Shown: positions 51,743 through 63,977, numbered from the stretch's first letter. The stretch: DNA of 64,000 nucleotides from Silurus meridionalis (GCF_014805685.1 NC_060909.1:5723792-5787791); one strand, 5' to 3'. Made by a program: numbers and translations. Notes: generated by a model from the sequence alone, not told the origin.

Positions 51743-52739
51743 CTAGCGGTGTAACGTTACACAAAATTCACTGTTCGGTACGTATCTCAGTTTTCAAGTC
51801 ACAGTTCGGTTCATTTTCGGTACAGTTAAAAGGAAGAAATGCAAAACATAAAATTGCATGTCGTCTTTTATGACCGCAGTTTATTATTTTAAACATTTGT
51901 GATCAACAGTTTCTTTTTTAAGAAAGCAATTGTAAATAAAGTGCCTGCTTGGTTAAATAATATATGAAATGTTTTAGAAAAAAATAAAGTAGATAAGATT
52001 AAAATGGAATAAATCTAATTATTGCAAAACAATACTTTTTTTATTATATTTAATACATTTTAGTAATTAATTAAATTGGCACAAATTAAAAGTGATTTAA
52101 TCAAATTGAATAAATGGGAAAATTAAATGGGTTACATTTGTTAGACCCCATTTGGGTAATACCGATGCGTGTGTGTTTTACATTTAATAATTAATTTCTA
52201 AAGATATGATCTACTTAACTGTTCTACTTATTTCAGCATACTTTAAGAATTCTTTATTCATTCACTCTGTCGATATTGGCAGGTTTTGCTCTTTTTAAGA
52301 GAAATTCTTAACATAAAACGCTAAAGAATCCATATCGCTAGCGTTGGCGATGATCAGGAAATGGCAGCAATTTCGTGTATGTGCAAAACACTGCAGTACA
52401 GTCGTATTTCCTGTAGGGGGTAAGTAGCCACAGTGACTATATTTTTATTTATTTATTGATGCATTTAAAAAAAAATTTTTTTTTTTTTTTTTTTTTTTTT
52501 TAAATATACCCCGGGCATGTTTGTGCATGTTTGTTTGATGATAAATAAATAAAGTCGTCAAAGTGCATGGCGGAGAGTAAACAAACCTGTGGTACACCAT
52601 TGAATATGTTTGTGGGGGAACTCAGATTTTAACCATGTTCTGCACATATAAAGGATTGCATTTGCTACACATGTGCACCGTACCAAAATCCCTGTAACGA
52701 AACGGATCGGTACAAACACGTACATCATTACACCCCTAA
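51743..52739. mobile_element. hAT-like non-autonomous element (about 1 kb)
   Basis: The ends ctagcggtgtaacgttacac and catcattacacccctaa are imperfect inverted repeats of a gtgtaacg..cgttacac type. Both are followed inward by cggt-rich motifs (gttcggtacgtatctcag; gaaacggatcggtacaaac). No transposase. A poly-T run at 52477-52501 lies inside. Confidence 0.6.
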
Positions 52740-53404
52740 TATAGACCATAAAACATGGACAGCCTGGATGTTCTTAAAGTTCTGCATCTTGCAGGAAGAT
52801 TCATTTTAAATAGACAGTGTCATTTTTTCACTTGAAATATCATGCAGCTTAATTACGCCACGTTGATTTGTTTCCAGTTTGGACCTTTTTTTTTTAGTTT
52901 GTATTAATTAGGATGTGTTCAGTCATTATAATACGTCTAACAGGTCTGTCTTAATTGCCTGAGCTAGTAGCACAACCTCCGAATTCATAGCAGTGTTTTT
53001 CTCAGGTATTGCATAAAGCTGATGGAGTTTGTAGCTGAGAGTGAGGATTTCAGTGCAGACGCTATGCTGCTTTGTTGCAGCAGCCAGTCAGATGTTTCCT
53101 GAGGCCCTGAGCCTTTTTAACTCAATATAGGATTGCATAATGCAGAGGCTTGTCAGGGACCTTGGAATGAAGGAAAGAATTGAAGCCGTGAAACACAAGA
53201 ACTGTGTCGTGAGTATACCAGAGGGATGGTTCAGACTTCTGTGGGTGCGTGGAGTAGTCTGCAAACAGTGACAGAGTTGGATCATGGGATATGCATGGAA
53301 ATGTGTTTGCCCACTTGGTATTATTATTAATAATAATAATATTATTGGTTTGGTTAATTTATCAATTTATTAACTATACGGCCTAAAAATGGGTGAAAAC
53401 CTGA

Positions 53405-53890
53405 CCATCATACGAAGGTGTATCAAAAGGTTTCGAGACCTGCTCTGTTTACAAGAACGTATTTTATTTATCTACATTTACACACCATCACCATTAGAAT
53501 AGTCCCCTTACACAGCAATACAGCTCTCTCCCAGCGTTCCTGCCTGCCACTTCTGAAATGTGTCCTGGAAGTCGTCTTTTCGAAGCGTGCCAATCACCTT
53601 CTGCTATTTGCGCTGGATCTCCACAGTAGTGTCATAAAGGCGAAGTTGTGCTGGATCTTTATCTTCAGGAAGAGGGGGGAGTCTGCAGGAGCCGAATTCG
53701 GCGAATAGGGTGGGTGCGGAATGATGTTGTTTCCGATGTGCACATGGTCAGAAAAGCACCGGTTGCACAGCTCCCGATGTACACAGGAAGATGTCCTTGG
53801 TCACACTGACTTATAAAGGTCGGTGCTTCCTGTGACTGTGCATGAATCCTTGTGCTGCCATCTGTTGGCGTCTCAACTAATCTACGTCTT
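53405..53890 (-). mobile_element. Mariner element remnant
   Basis: The left end gaaggtgtatcaaaaggtttcgagacc is mariner-like. The minus strand retains RQERWERAVLLCKG-type sequence (about 53500-53550), resembling the conserved RWEKCI..GDYF transposase end. It is broken throughout. Confidence 0.55.
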
Positions 53891-54286
53891 ACGTTTATTT
53901 AGACCCAAAAGGTGAATGCACACAGTTTATACAGGTCTGTGCACATCAGTGTCCAACCTTGTAATGCTTTTGCAAGGGAATGGACACAATTGTCTTTGCT
54001 TAATCTAGACAAAATCCTTCCCAAAAAACATATCAACCATATTAATAGCTTATGGTCCAACAAATTTTGTGCTTCATTTCCAAAGTAAGCAGCGGCATAG
54101 AAAATTCTTGGGATGAGCAATAGAAGAAGGAAAAAAAAAAAAGCAATTGTCCTTTACAGATATGTGGAGTGATCACAAGGGTTTAGACTTCCAGAAGCTC
54201 ACACTCTGCATGTCTGAAACGTTCTCCTCACACATATTTATCACCAACTGTGTCATCGCAAATATATTACTTTATTAATATGCACT

Positions 54287-55022
54287 CCATGAACAAAAGT
54301 TTGTGGGCCGTAAGATTCGTGCTATTTAAGAATCCCATCCCATTGAATCCCCATTCGCTGTTTTAATAACCTTATGGGAAGACGTTCCACTAGATTTCGG
54401 AGAGTGCTTGTGTAGATTTGTGCTCATTCAGCCACAAAGGTGTTAATAGAGTCAGTAATGTAGGGTAAGGAGACCTGTGGTACAGTTTCAGTTCCAGTTC
54501 ATCCCAAAGAAAGTCTATAGCAGGCCACCGAAGGTTTTCAACACATGGGCATGGTGTTGAGTTAGTTCAGTTCATGAGTTCACGTAAACAATAAAATGCA
54601 ATGCTACGGCATCCTTGTTACACACAACCTTCATACTGTATATGGACAATCCACTTGCACAACCTACTGTATTGGTCGGTGCTGCTTTGTTACTGTTCTT
54701 CCTTGTCTCATGTTGTCTCATTTTTTTCCCCCTTCCCTCTCCCTTCTCCTTGTTTGCACTAAAGGTTGCACATGTGCACTTTGTGTTATTAGTTTAGAGT
54801 TGTGTGTACTTCTGTGTTAATTTGTTGTTTGCTGTAGCACTTTGGTCTTGGGGAATCGTTGTTTCGTTTCACTGTGTACTTCACTGTATATGGTTGAAAT
54901 GACACTAAATCCTACGTGACTCGACTTGACACGACTCCATCGAAATCCCATACAGCTTCGTGGTAGCATTTTGGCGAAGAACCACATATGGCTTTGAAAA
55001 GTCAGGCGTTCCAATACTTTTG
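54287..55022 (-). mobile_element. Tc1-like remnant (aaaagtattggg family) split by a LINE tail
   Basis: The outer ends (54287-54560, gacgttccactagatttcgg; 54935-55022, gaaccacatatggctttg..gcgttccaatacttttg) belong to one reversed element. Between them lies a + strand LINE tail. Confidence 0.65.
54590..54932 (+). mobile_element. LINE-like 3' tail nested in Tc1
   Basis: It ends gtttcgtttcactgtgtact..gaaatgacactaaatcctac, the motif shared with 40385-40460 and 1357-1450. Confidence 0.6.
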
Positions 55023-55904
55023 TTTTTTTCATTTGCATGTGGAAATGACTTTAAAATAATTTTAAAACAAATAGTTTTACTGTTTTAAAATGTCTGCTAT
55101 TCATTGTGTTTATTGTGTTTGCCTGTTTAGTTTCGTCTCCCGGTTTTGATGCACACCTATTCATTTTTGTTTATCTATTATTTACAGCCTTGAATATGGC
55201 CTGCCATGAGTATAGTACTTGATACTGGAATGGTGTTAAAAAATTAAACACCTTAAGATCGCAGGGTGGAAAGAAAACGAAAGCGTCATTCTTTTCAAAT
55301 TTAATGGCTTGTAGAGATAACTGCTCTATCAGTCGGTTTTCTTCTACAAAAGTATTTCTCTGGAATCGGGATTCGGTGACTCCCATTCTGAACATTGCAC
55401 ATCTATTGTGATGAGGAATTTTGTTCAATTCGCAAGATATTGAATTTTTGTGTGTATAGTGTTTTTAATATAACATTGTCTTAATGCTAAAGATAAAGAG
55501 GTTACAATTTTAATCTGCAGGTACGATGGAGATGTTTTACAACGACGCCATCAATTTAACAAATTACAATACGTCATTTAGCAAAACGGAGCAATTCAAA
55601 CTACCGTAATATTTTTAAAGTTTACAGTATACATGTACGTGGCAGCGAGCGAGCGAGCGAACAAGCTCCGGTTCCCGAGTGGAGGTTAGAGCCGGACGAA
55701 CTCTGTTTCAGTTTCTGATGATGCGAATTAAAAGGAGAGAGACGAGAGCTAGAATTGGACTTTGAAAAGAATATGCCCTTTAACACCGAGACAATTTGAC
55801 TACTGTCGACCGCCAGCGAAAGCAAGGTATTTTGCGAATTGAAATGCAGCATGAAAATCTAAATATTTGTAAGATTTTTTTTTTTACGTATCGCAAGATT
55901 TGAA

Positions 55905-56290
55905 AAATCCTAAATCGACCCATCGTAACTCAGGGATTACCTGTACGAGTTTATTGCCTACGAGTTTATCCCTATTAACTGAACCAGTGATGACGGTGGC
56001 AAGAAAAACCTCCCTGAGAAGGTATGATAAAGAAACCTTGAGACGAACCAGACTCAAATGGGAACCCATCCTCATCTCGAATGTCCATTCATTACAGTCT
56101 CATCAGTGTTGGCGTGAACTGTTCAGTGACGAGCGCTCGAATGCAGAACTGTCCACACACACACTGTAGTCCTGACAAACTGCAGCCATCATGTTTACAT
56201 AAATTACAGTCCAAATCCATCCTCATTGTTCATGAGTTGCTCGTTAAATTCATGGACCTGTAGGCTGTTCATGTGGAACCATCTCCAATT
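55905..56290 (+). repeat. Dispersed SINE-like repeat copy
   Basis: It shares gaaccagtgatgacggtggc, aagaaaaacctccctgaga, accttgagacgaaccag and aatgggaacccatcctcat with the family at 13228. Confidence 0.6.
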
Positions 56291-57094
56291 GAAGTGAAGA
56301 TATTAATGAGTAGTGCATTGTAATGTTCTTCCTGAGTACATTAAGGTGTACCTTTTGGGTCCTCCTTTTGCTTTTCTCTCGCATCCCAAAATCATGACCC
56401 AGACTCAGGGTTTTCCAGGGCACACAATCACCACAACCTTAATCATGATAAAGCAGTTAACTGAAAGTGTGCAAGTGAGTAATGACCTAAATTAAGTGTA
56501 AAAATAGAAAATGATTCAAGTTTACACACTCAGCTTCAGCTTATATGCCTTTCTTCTAGACAAAGGTCTAGTGATGCTCAAAAGCCCAACATATCAACTG
56601 ATGTATCTGTCAAACAACCACCCAACATTTCTAAACATTAATATAACTTCGGCGTATATATTCAGGCGGCCGTATGTTTACTCTACGAGTTTACGATTCA
56701 CCGCACGCCACAGCCAGACGTACACCAGACCTCGTGACCTTGGGTTCTTTTGTCGTTTTCATGATCTTTGTCCTTGCTGAAAAGCAGTGCGTCGGAAATC
56801 CAAAAGCAAACAGGTCTCAATTGTAGACACGATAAAATGCTGGTTATCCCAGTAAATAGGGGTTTTAATGGTTTCTTTTTTTTTAGTGAAAAGGGACTGT
56901 TGTTTGATAGTGTGAGCTTATTTGGTTTGGATTGGAGGCAGATGGATTTTGTGTTGAATAGGACAAATAGCTTTTTGTGTGCGCGTTTACATTCATTGCA
57001 GAAGAATAAAATGCATTAGAGCGAATTGGAGATGTTCACCACATACGGTCAGCACAAGTGTTCGGATTTCACTTTCTTTTTTGCCTCATAGTCA

Positions 57095-57310
57095 ACATCA
57101 TCTTTATCCTGGTCAGGGCTCACACTGGGTACGGGTGTGAGACAGGAGGGGTTCACCAGTCCATTCACCAGCATTTACACACTCGTTTTTTTATTTTTAT
57201 TTTTGCAGAGAGATTAGAGGACACCAGAGCACCCAGAGGAAAATTAAAGGAGAAATTGAAATATATCACACAGCCAAGCACAGGATTGACCCAGTGCCCA
57301 GGCTACATCT
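57095..57310 (+). repeat. Degraded dispersed repeat (caccagagcacccagaggaa family)
   Basis: Matches a common fish repeat around tcaccagtccattcaccagc and ggacaccagagcacccagag; heavily diverged. Confidence 0.4.
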
Positions 57311-58137
57311 ACACTAATCCGGTGTTTTCATCTAAAAACGCTGCACCTTCACACTTTCATTTGCAGTCATTTCCCAAAAGTTGCTCATCCACACTGAAAG
57401 GTCTGAAAACGCTTCTTTCCCGGCTCTTTAAAACATCACGGCAATGACCAAAAACGCGTCTTTTGTGTTTTTTTTGTTTATGTTTTTTTTTTTTAAGCTT
57501 TTGATGTTTATCCAGTTTAGGGAGCGTTTTGAATTAAAGCTATGTTTTCTTTGACCGAAGACGCCATTCCAGTGCGGACCAAAGGCCAAAATGGGGATGA
57601 AAAATATGCGTTGAAAACAATGTGTGGACATGGCCAAAAGGTGTTTTTGTTAATGGACTTTAGTTCCGTCTTGTAGTTTCTTGGTGAGTTGCACATGCAG
57701 CATGTTCTGTTGCTGGAGGATTGCAGGTTTAACAGTTGACACATTGATGATGACCATTGCACTGTTTTAGAATTGCAGTTATAATAAAATGCTATGCAGC
57801 AAATGTGGTTTAATGTTTTATAACATGGTCTTAAAAAAAAACTATAAGGAAGTCTGTGTATTCGAGTCTGGATAAGTATGAAATTTCAAAATGCAAAATG
57901 TGTAGGAACACAGAATCCAGCTGCTGCAGTAACCAGGACATATTAAAATCACCATCTTGTATTTCTGTGTTCTGTGCTTCCAGGTAGACCTTCGATTCCT
58001 GTATGGCTCTGAACACAATGATTGGCTCCTGCCTTGCTAGATCTACCTGCTTCTAACTGCATCCTGATTGGACAGCGTTCGTGCTGAGAGCTTATGAAAC
58101 TCGCGGTTGCCATGACTTAAACATCCTGAACTTTCAG

Positions 58138-58198
58138 AGATGGAGAAAAAGAAACCGTGTCAGCGCCTCCTGGACTACCTGGTGGTAGTCGGAGCCAG
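58138..58198 (+). CDS. madd: madd first coding exon
   Basis: The acceptor ctttcag is followed by two untranslated bases and ATG at 58140. The exon encodes 19 complete residues and two bases of R20, then donor ag|gtaaga. A 5'UTR exon or exons must lie upstream. Confidence 0.9.
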
Positions 58199-60204
58199 GT
58201 AAGAATACGTGTCCGAGCAAACGTGTGCACGTGCGACTGTTTGTTTTGCGCGTATGCTTTTGTGTGTACTTGCGTACCCGTGTGTATTTTATGTACCTTA
58301 ATCTGGTTTGCTAGGTGCACTGGTTCTTAGTGACTTGGATCTGGTGTGTGTGTGTGTAGACTGGGTGTGGTGTTAGTCAGTAAGCATGCAGCAGTGGGAG
58401 TGTATACAAGGTGTTTGCCTGAGGTGTGTGCCAGGTTGGAATGTTCAGTCGGAGAAATTAAAGGGGCCGGCTGCTGCTGAGAATTCTCACAGTTCATGTG
58501 TTTGTATAACCCCAATTCCTAAATTTGGGATACCCTGTAGAATGTAAATAAAAACAGAATGCAGTGATTTGCAAATCTCATCATTTAAAATGACGTTTTA
58601 TTTTAGAATGATGCAAATCCTCAGTTTAAACATTCGATATGTTCTATTGTGAATAAAATATAGGTTAATGAAATCTGCAAATCATTGCATTCTGTTTTAT
58701 TTACATTTTAGTGTCACAACTTTTTCTGAATTGGGGTTGTATTTTGATCAGTAAGCTTCGTTTTAATTCTGCATATTGAGTCAAACAATGTTGTAAACGT
58801 CTTTTCACAGGAAAACTAAATTCAATTCTCTATATTTGTTTGAATTTTTTCTTACAGATTTTGTCTAATGGCAGCTCAGTTAAAGAGTAATGTCCTGTCC
58901 AGACAATTGGCCCTCAGGATATTTAATGAAGCTTTGAAGTGTTTAATAACTGGCATGTCTATCACACTTCTCTTTTCTATCCTCCCTTCAGGCAGCCCAG
59001 TAGCGAGAGTGTGGCCCAAACGCCCCAGCTATTGAGGCGCTACCCACTGGAGGACCATCCAGAGTTCCCTCTGCCCCCAGATGTGGTCTTCTTTTGCCAA
59101 CCAGAAGGCTGTTTGAGTGTGCGACAGCGCCGCGTCAGCCTCCGCGACGATTCATCGTTCGTCTTACGCTCACCGATAAGGACTCGGGCATCACGCGCTA
59201 CGGCATCTGCCTCAACTTTTATCGCTCCTTCCAACGAGGCCACCATCGCTCACGTTTAGAATGCAAAGGTCAGCAAGTCCCTCTGCGTCTTTTCAAATTC
59301 ACGTTAAGTTCATTTACTCGTTAAAAAATCATATTTGTAATAGTAGGTTCACTGCATTCATTGTCCTTCTCGTAACACGCAACAAAGTCGATAAAATTGT
59401 CCACAACGTCTCTAAGTGAAGGATTTTACAGATGCCGGTATGCTAGGTTGGATCGTACTTGTACTAAAATAAACTAAATCATGAAAATGTGTTTAAAGAA
59501 AAAAATATGAATATATTAAATAATAAATATAATAAAAATTTATAAATAATAACTATTGCGCTCTCCATGCAGCATACAGTTTCGCCTCTAGAGACCGGTC
59601 TCATAATGACAGAAGACCAGAATCCGGGAAAACCATCAGTATGGATTTTTGCAGATAGTTCCAGCAATCATTTATCGGTGCCGATTATTCACCGATACTG
59701 ATTAATCAGTCGACCTCTATCCCTAACACATGTCCAGCATACATCGTGCTTGTTGTTTACAATAATTATAGCCTGAAAGTGGTTGTCCTTTGGTCAGACA
59801 TTGTCTTTTTTTGGGTTGATTTTAGCCTGGACTTGTCCTCTTAAGACATTTATTCATTGTAATTTTTTCCCATTTATTTTTCCAGACAAGCCTCTACAGA
59901 CAGACCCTGCCATCGAGGCCACTGAGAAATGTGACCCCTCCACCTTGTCTCTCTCGGGTGACCACTCAGCACCCGTTGCAGGCGATAAAGTGCCAGAGCC
60001 GGGCGCTGGACGGTCACCCCGTCCCAAACGCAGCACCACGGCATCAGCACGGAATCGCAACAGCATGCTGACATCACTGTGCATCCTGAGCCACTACCCG
60101 TTTTTCTCCACTTTTAGGGAGTGTCTGTACATCCTCAAACGCATGGTGGACTGCTGCAGCCACAGACTCATCCAGAGGGCTGGCACTACCAAGTGTAACC
60201 AGCG
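58138..60204 (+). CDS. madd: MAP-kinase activating death domain protein (DENN-domain Rab GEF), N-terminal exons; one-base frameshift in exon 2
   Basis: MADD is a cytoplasmic DENN-domain protein that acts as a guanine-nucleotide exchange factor for Rab3/Rab27 and as a TNFR1 adaptor (family knowledge). Only the first three coding exons are in the window: 58138-58198 (ATG at 58140), 58992-59268 and 59886-60204; the rest lies beyond 64000. The product begins [20 protein letters not shown], close to the vertebrate MADD N-terminus. It continues through the uDENN module ([35 protein letters not shown]), a variable Ser/Pro-rich linker, and [20 protein letters not shown], which leads into the cDENN domain. 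The intron phases (2, 1, 2) work only if one base is restored at 59164-59165. As written the frame hits TAG at 59257-59259. nr1h3 lies upstream on the same strand, as in mammals. Confidence 0.93.
58507..58742. mobile_element. MITE with inverted ends in madd intron 1 coding-exon intron
   Basis: The ends taaccccaattcctaaattt and ctgaattggggttgtatt are inverted repeats. The interior carries gtaaataaaaacagaatgca and its inverse tgcattctgttttatttac, giving a near-palindrome. It lies between the first and second madd coding exons. Confidence 0.8.
58992..59268 (+). CDS. madd: madd exon encoding most of the uDENN module; carries a one-base deletion
   Basis: The acceptor is cccttcag and the donor aaag|gtcagc. 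The sequence reads correctly to [12 protein letters not shown], then loses frame; the conserved continuation [20 protein letters not shown] resumes in the neighbouring frame from 59166. The exon is 277 nt, whereas 278 would satisfy the flanking phases (2 in, 1 out), so the deletion is uncompensated. The last residues before the donor (HHRSRLECK in the shifted frame) diverge from mammalian MADD. Confidence 0.88.
59455..59719. mobile_element. MITE copy (tagaggtcga family)
   Basis: The right end gattaatcagtcgacctcta is clear; the left end is eroded. It shares gcgctctccatgcag..ttcgcctctagagaccg with the copy at 63516. Confidence 0.6.
59886..60204 (+). CDS. madd: madd exon encoding the linker and start of the cDENN domain
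   Basis: The 319-nt exon follows acceptor tttttccag and ends cg|gtgagt in phase 2. The first two-thirds is a variable Ser/Pro/Lys-rich linker ([17 protein letters not shown]). The last third, [19 protein letters not shown] to [15 protein letters not shown], matches the MADD segment just before the conserved DTMWRIF exon, which is not in this window. Confidence 0.92.
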
Positions 60205-60859
60205 GTGAGTGCACACTCCTGTTCATATCAGTATTCTGAATTTACTTAGTAGAATATGATTTTTTTTATTTTTTATTTTATTGTAATTTTTTTTGTCTCT
60301 GTTTAGGGATAGAAAGCTAAATAATTTTTTTTGGAAAGCTGTCATGTATAATGCTAAATAGGGTTTCCATGGGGTCTTATGTCTTTTTAAAAAAAAATAA
60401 ATAATAAAATAAATAGATAAATGTAAAAAAAAAAAAAGGCAAAAATATAAAAATTAAAATTTTTGGCTTTAGAAAGTCTTACATTTTGTCTGTTTTAGGT
60501 CTAAAATCATTTGAAACTGGTCTTAATTTTAATTTAGCCCTACCTGTAACGCTCTTTGCAATGCTCCTGCAGCACTGCAGAATGTTTTTGTTTGTTCGTT
60601 TCCGTGGCGTTGCAGTAAAATTTTTTTTTTCCGCTAGCCCGAATATAATTAGCTGTTTTACGACTACAAATAAAACCAGCATGCAACAGCCAATCAGCTT
60701 TCTGTTATTAGCGTAAATCTCTCTTGGTTTGTACCACAGACGTAAAACGTATTTTATTTTTCAGCTATGGGGAAGTGCAACTTTAACGATTTCTTGAATC
60801 TGGGGCTTGGTTAAGGTAATTTGCTAACAACCTGTTTGTGTATTTAAAAATTGTGTATT

Positions 60860-61120
60860 TATCCCCGTTGAGCAAACATGGGGCAACTGTGGCAAAAGGG
60901 AAAAACTGCCTGAGATGGTAGGAGGAAGAAGCCTTGGGAGGAACCAGGCTCAAAAGTGGAACCCGTTTTCATTTGGGTGGCAACAAGAGTGTGCTTCAAA
61001 AACCATAAAAACATTACAAACACTGTGAGAGTGAGAAATATCATGAGCACCGGTCCATGTAATGTCCTTACAGTCAGTTGGAGGACTATGTGGACAAAAG
61101 TATATTGGTACAACCTGAGT
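60860..61120 (+). repeat. Dispersed SINE-like repeat copy in madd intron 3
   Basis: It shares gagcaaacatggggcaac, aaactgcctgagatgg, agccttgggaggaaccaggc and aaaagtggaacccgttttca with the copies at 13228 and 55905. Confidence 0.6.
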
Positions 61121-61697
61121 ATAACCTGAGGTTACTGTTTTGGAGGGTGAAGATTTTGAACCTTGTCCTCCATCTCCTCATTCTGAATTCATTTTTTGCA
61201 TATCTGTTATAATCACACTCGTTTGTTCAGGTAGCATGCCAAATAAGAGGCCATCAATTATTTGGCATGTTCTAAAGCCAAGTAACAGGTAGTGTTTTAT
61301 TAAAGAAAGTTTTTGTGCTATTCAAGAATTCTCCTGGCGTCCTTCGTTGTGTAAAGTAAGTGAATTGCATGGGGTTTTGTGCGAGAGTGTTTCTGAGTAA
61401 AAGGGTGAGATTGAGGGGGAGAGGAGGAGGAGGAGGAGCAGGAGGAGGATGATTATTATGATAATCTCGTTCTCTCCATAGGACAGTTATGCAAGTCGTT
61501 TGCTGTGTGTTTGTGACAATGGGCTTATGTTGCGACGACAGGCCGCAGTGACTGCTCACTCCTCAAGCGCCATCATTAAACAAATCTTCACGAGCGCTTT
61601 AGCAGTCTCATTCAGATCAATACGGCTTGTGAGTGATGGCTCCCACCCTTTTCATTTTCTCTGAGAGTTTTTCTTTTATTTCTTTTTCCCTTCCGTC

Positions 61698-61710
61698 GTT
61701 ACCTAGCAAC
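61698..61710. promoter_or_regulatory. RFX X-box match
   Basis: GTTACCTAGCAAC fits the X-box consensus GTNRCC(N)RGYAAC exactly, in a unique stretch of madd intron 3. Confidence 0.35.
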
Positions 61711-63137
61711 AGCCTTCGTGACAAGTTTCAGTTGCGGGTTCAGGCCTCGATTTTCTTTCGTCCTGCCAAATGCTTTAGATTTGCTTTCGGAGAATGGGGA
61801 GTAAATCTGACCAATCAACTATAGTCTGAAACCTGAATTTGCACCGAGGGGACAAATAATTGTGTAAATGATCTCTGGTACTGGCCGGCTGAGGGCATTC
61901 GCGTAACCTCATCCCTGCTTAAAAAAACTGCACTTTGAAGCAGACTAGGTTTTCAAGGTTGGAAATGAAACGTAAACCCCAGCAGTGTCATCCCTTAGTG
62001 ATCGAAGGTGCATATTTTATGATCTGCATCATCGTTTAGGACCTAGTTAAAGGCCAGATTATTGCCAAAAAGCCAAAATCATTATCTCTATCTGCTGGGT
62101 TTAAAAACACTATACTGCAACCGCAATAAGCCGTGAATAATCGTTCCTCTTTAATTAATTAACAAGGGAGAAGTGATGATTTTGTTTTTAGCTGTGACTG
62201 TGTGTAGCTCTGTGCGATCCTTGTCCAGGTTTTCCAGTCAGGTCAGTTTCTGCAAAAATCATTGGAGTCGATTTTGTTTCTCAGGCAAACAGAATTCATG
62301 TTTTGCGTTGAGATTTGAATCGCCTACCGGTCACAGCACATTTGTGGGAGTTCAGTAGTATACAGATTGTGCAATGACCACCTCCAAAGGGCAGTTCTGA
62401 CTCAAGCTCGCTCTCTCCCAGCGCAGCATCATCCTGGCAGGGAAAGTGCGATTTTGACTCAGTTCCAGCACGGCGTTTCAGTGGGCACATTACACATGCA
62501 TGTGGGTTGTTTCACCGTGCCCACGAAATCAAAACTACAACTTAGATTTGCTTTACAGGAGGAACACAGTATTGATTTTTGGGGGGTTGATTTTTTTATT
62601 TTTTATTTTTTTTTACATGATCAAAGTCAGACCAAAGCTGTAATGTCTACATTTAGAATCGTAACACGTCGATAGCAGTGTCCAGGGGGTTCTGGCAACA
62701 GCACTGTGTGACTCTGCAGTATTTTATTAGCAGCAGTTGTTTGTCGGTTGTCACATTCCAGCGTAGAAACCCAAATAATTGACTGGGATAAAAAAAAAAA
62801 AAGTGGGTTGAGAAAAGATAAAGATGCATGAGATTAAAAAAAAAAGAAGACAGGGGTTGTGTGAGCAAGAGATGCTGGGGAGAGAAAGACGGACTGAGAG
62901 GGAGATAGTAAGAGCTGTCAGAAGTATAGAAAACAAAAGGACTAAACAAGAAATTGCTTGTGTAGTGTATGAAGTGCTTATGTAAGAATGAGACAGCTGA
63001 AGCAGACTTTTTAACAGATTGAGGTTGCTGACTCTACTCGGGCACCGGCTGCAGGAGGTGGGAGGCTTTTACACAAGAAAATTATGGCCTTCTTGCTGTC
63101 CTATCATAAAAGACACACTTCCCCTTTCTCTACCCAG

Positions 63138-63173
63138 ACTACAGCCCACACCAATGCTCGGATTTCTCTCAAG
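63138..63173 (+). other. Possible 36-nt micro-exon of madd (weak)
   Basis: The acceptor tttctctacccag and donor aag|gtaaat bound 36 nt without a stop in the phase left by madd exon 3 (R-LQPTPMLGFLS). I know of no matching MADD peptide, so it may be chance. Confidence 0.12.
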
Positions 63174-63277
63174 GTAAATAGTTTTTCAGCGCTGAGTATA
63201 AAACAGGGTTCATTAGGTTGATAATGACAAATATGTCATTATGAACATTATAACGAGTGTGTGACCTCGGTCTAATC

Positions 63278-63977
63278 TAGGGCTCCCCAAACTTTTTTTC
63301 TATGAGGGCTACAAAATCATTTTTTTTATGATTTTAGATGATTTATTATGCCTCCTAATGCTAGATTAGTTTTTGTTATGCACTGTAAAAGATTTATAGC
63401 CTATTAAAAGATCATTATTACCATCATAGTGACCTGTTTTTTTTTTTCATATTCATTGCTATTGAAAATAAACTTGGTGGGTGAATCTAATGAATAATTA
63501 GACTGTGTTATTATCTAGAGGTCGACCAATTAAAAACAAACTAGTAAAATAGTACTGATATTTAGTACACAAAAAAAGTGCAGAATCTTTAAAATGTGGT
63601 AAAGGAAATAAGTATAAATGTATAAATTAACAAATCAAATTGTCAATAATAAATTATAAATATTTTATAGCGCTCTCCATGCAGTCTCGCGTGTAAAAAC
63701 TAACAGCACGTGGCGTCAGTGATTCGCCTCTAAAGGCCGCTCTCGTAATGACAGCAGACTGGAAGCCAGGAAAAACTATCGGGATGGATTTTTGCTGAAA
63801 GTTCCAACGATCGGTACCTCGACCTCTATTAATAACTAATATAAATGTTAGTAAAGCCAACCTTTATTATCAAATTTAGATATATTATATGAGTTAAACA
63901 TATTTTTTTAAATTAAAATTCCATTGTTCAGAGGGCCATTCCAAATTTGGGGGCAGGTTGTAGTTTGGGGACCCCTG
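63278..63977. mobile_element. hAT-type non-autonomous element with 8-bp target duplication
   Basis: The ends tagggctccccaaact and agtttggggacccctg are inverted repeats. GTCTAATC (63270-63277) and GTCTAACC (63978-63985) flank it, matching at 7 of 8 positions, the hAT hallmark. No transposase. A second MITE is nested at 63516-63828. Confidence 0.85.
63516..63828. mobile_element. MITE (tagaggtcga family) nested in the hAT element
   Basis: The ends tagaggtcgacc and tacctcgacctcta are inverted. It is flanked by ttattatc and ttaataac, a possible eroded 8-bp duplication. Confidence 0.75.

Larger units (their letters stand above)
41897..58137 (+). other. Gene-free interval, probably madd intron 1, with CNE-like blocks and repeats
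   Basis: No ORF here shows recognisable protein similarity or exon-like bounding with compatible phases. Non-repetitive stretches at 44250-44560, 46020-46660, 50460-50650 and 51000-51300 alternate with a Tc1 remnant (47086-47430), a pogo MITE (48541-49323), a hAT-like element (51743-52739), a mariner remnant (53405-53890), a Tc1 remnant split by a LINE tail (54287-55022) and a dispersed SINE-like repeat (55905-56290). Also present are poly-T runs at 47993-48006, 49363-49379 and 52477-52501. Confidence 0.6.

Noticed and set aside
59070..59268. Alternative donor or tiny intron that would avoid the madd frameshift
   Set aside because: No GT..AG pair around 59150-59175 restores both the frame and the conserved TLTDKD sequence; a missing base explains it more simply.
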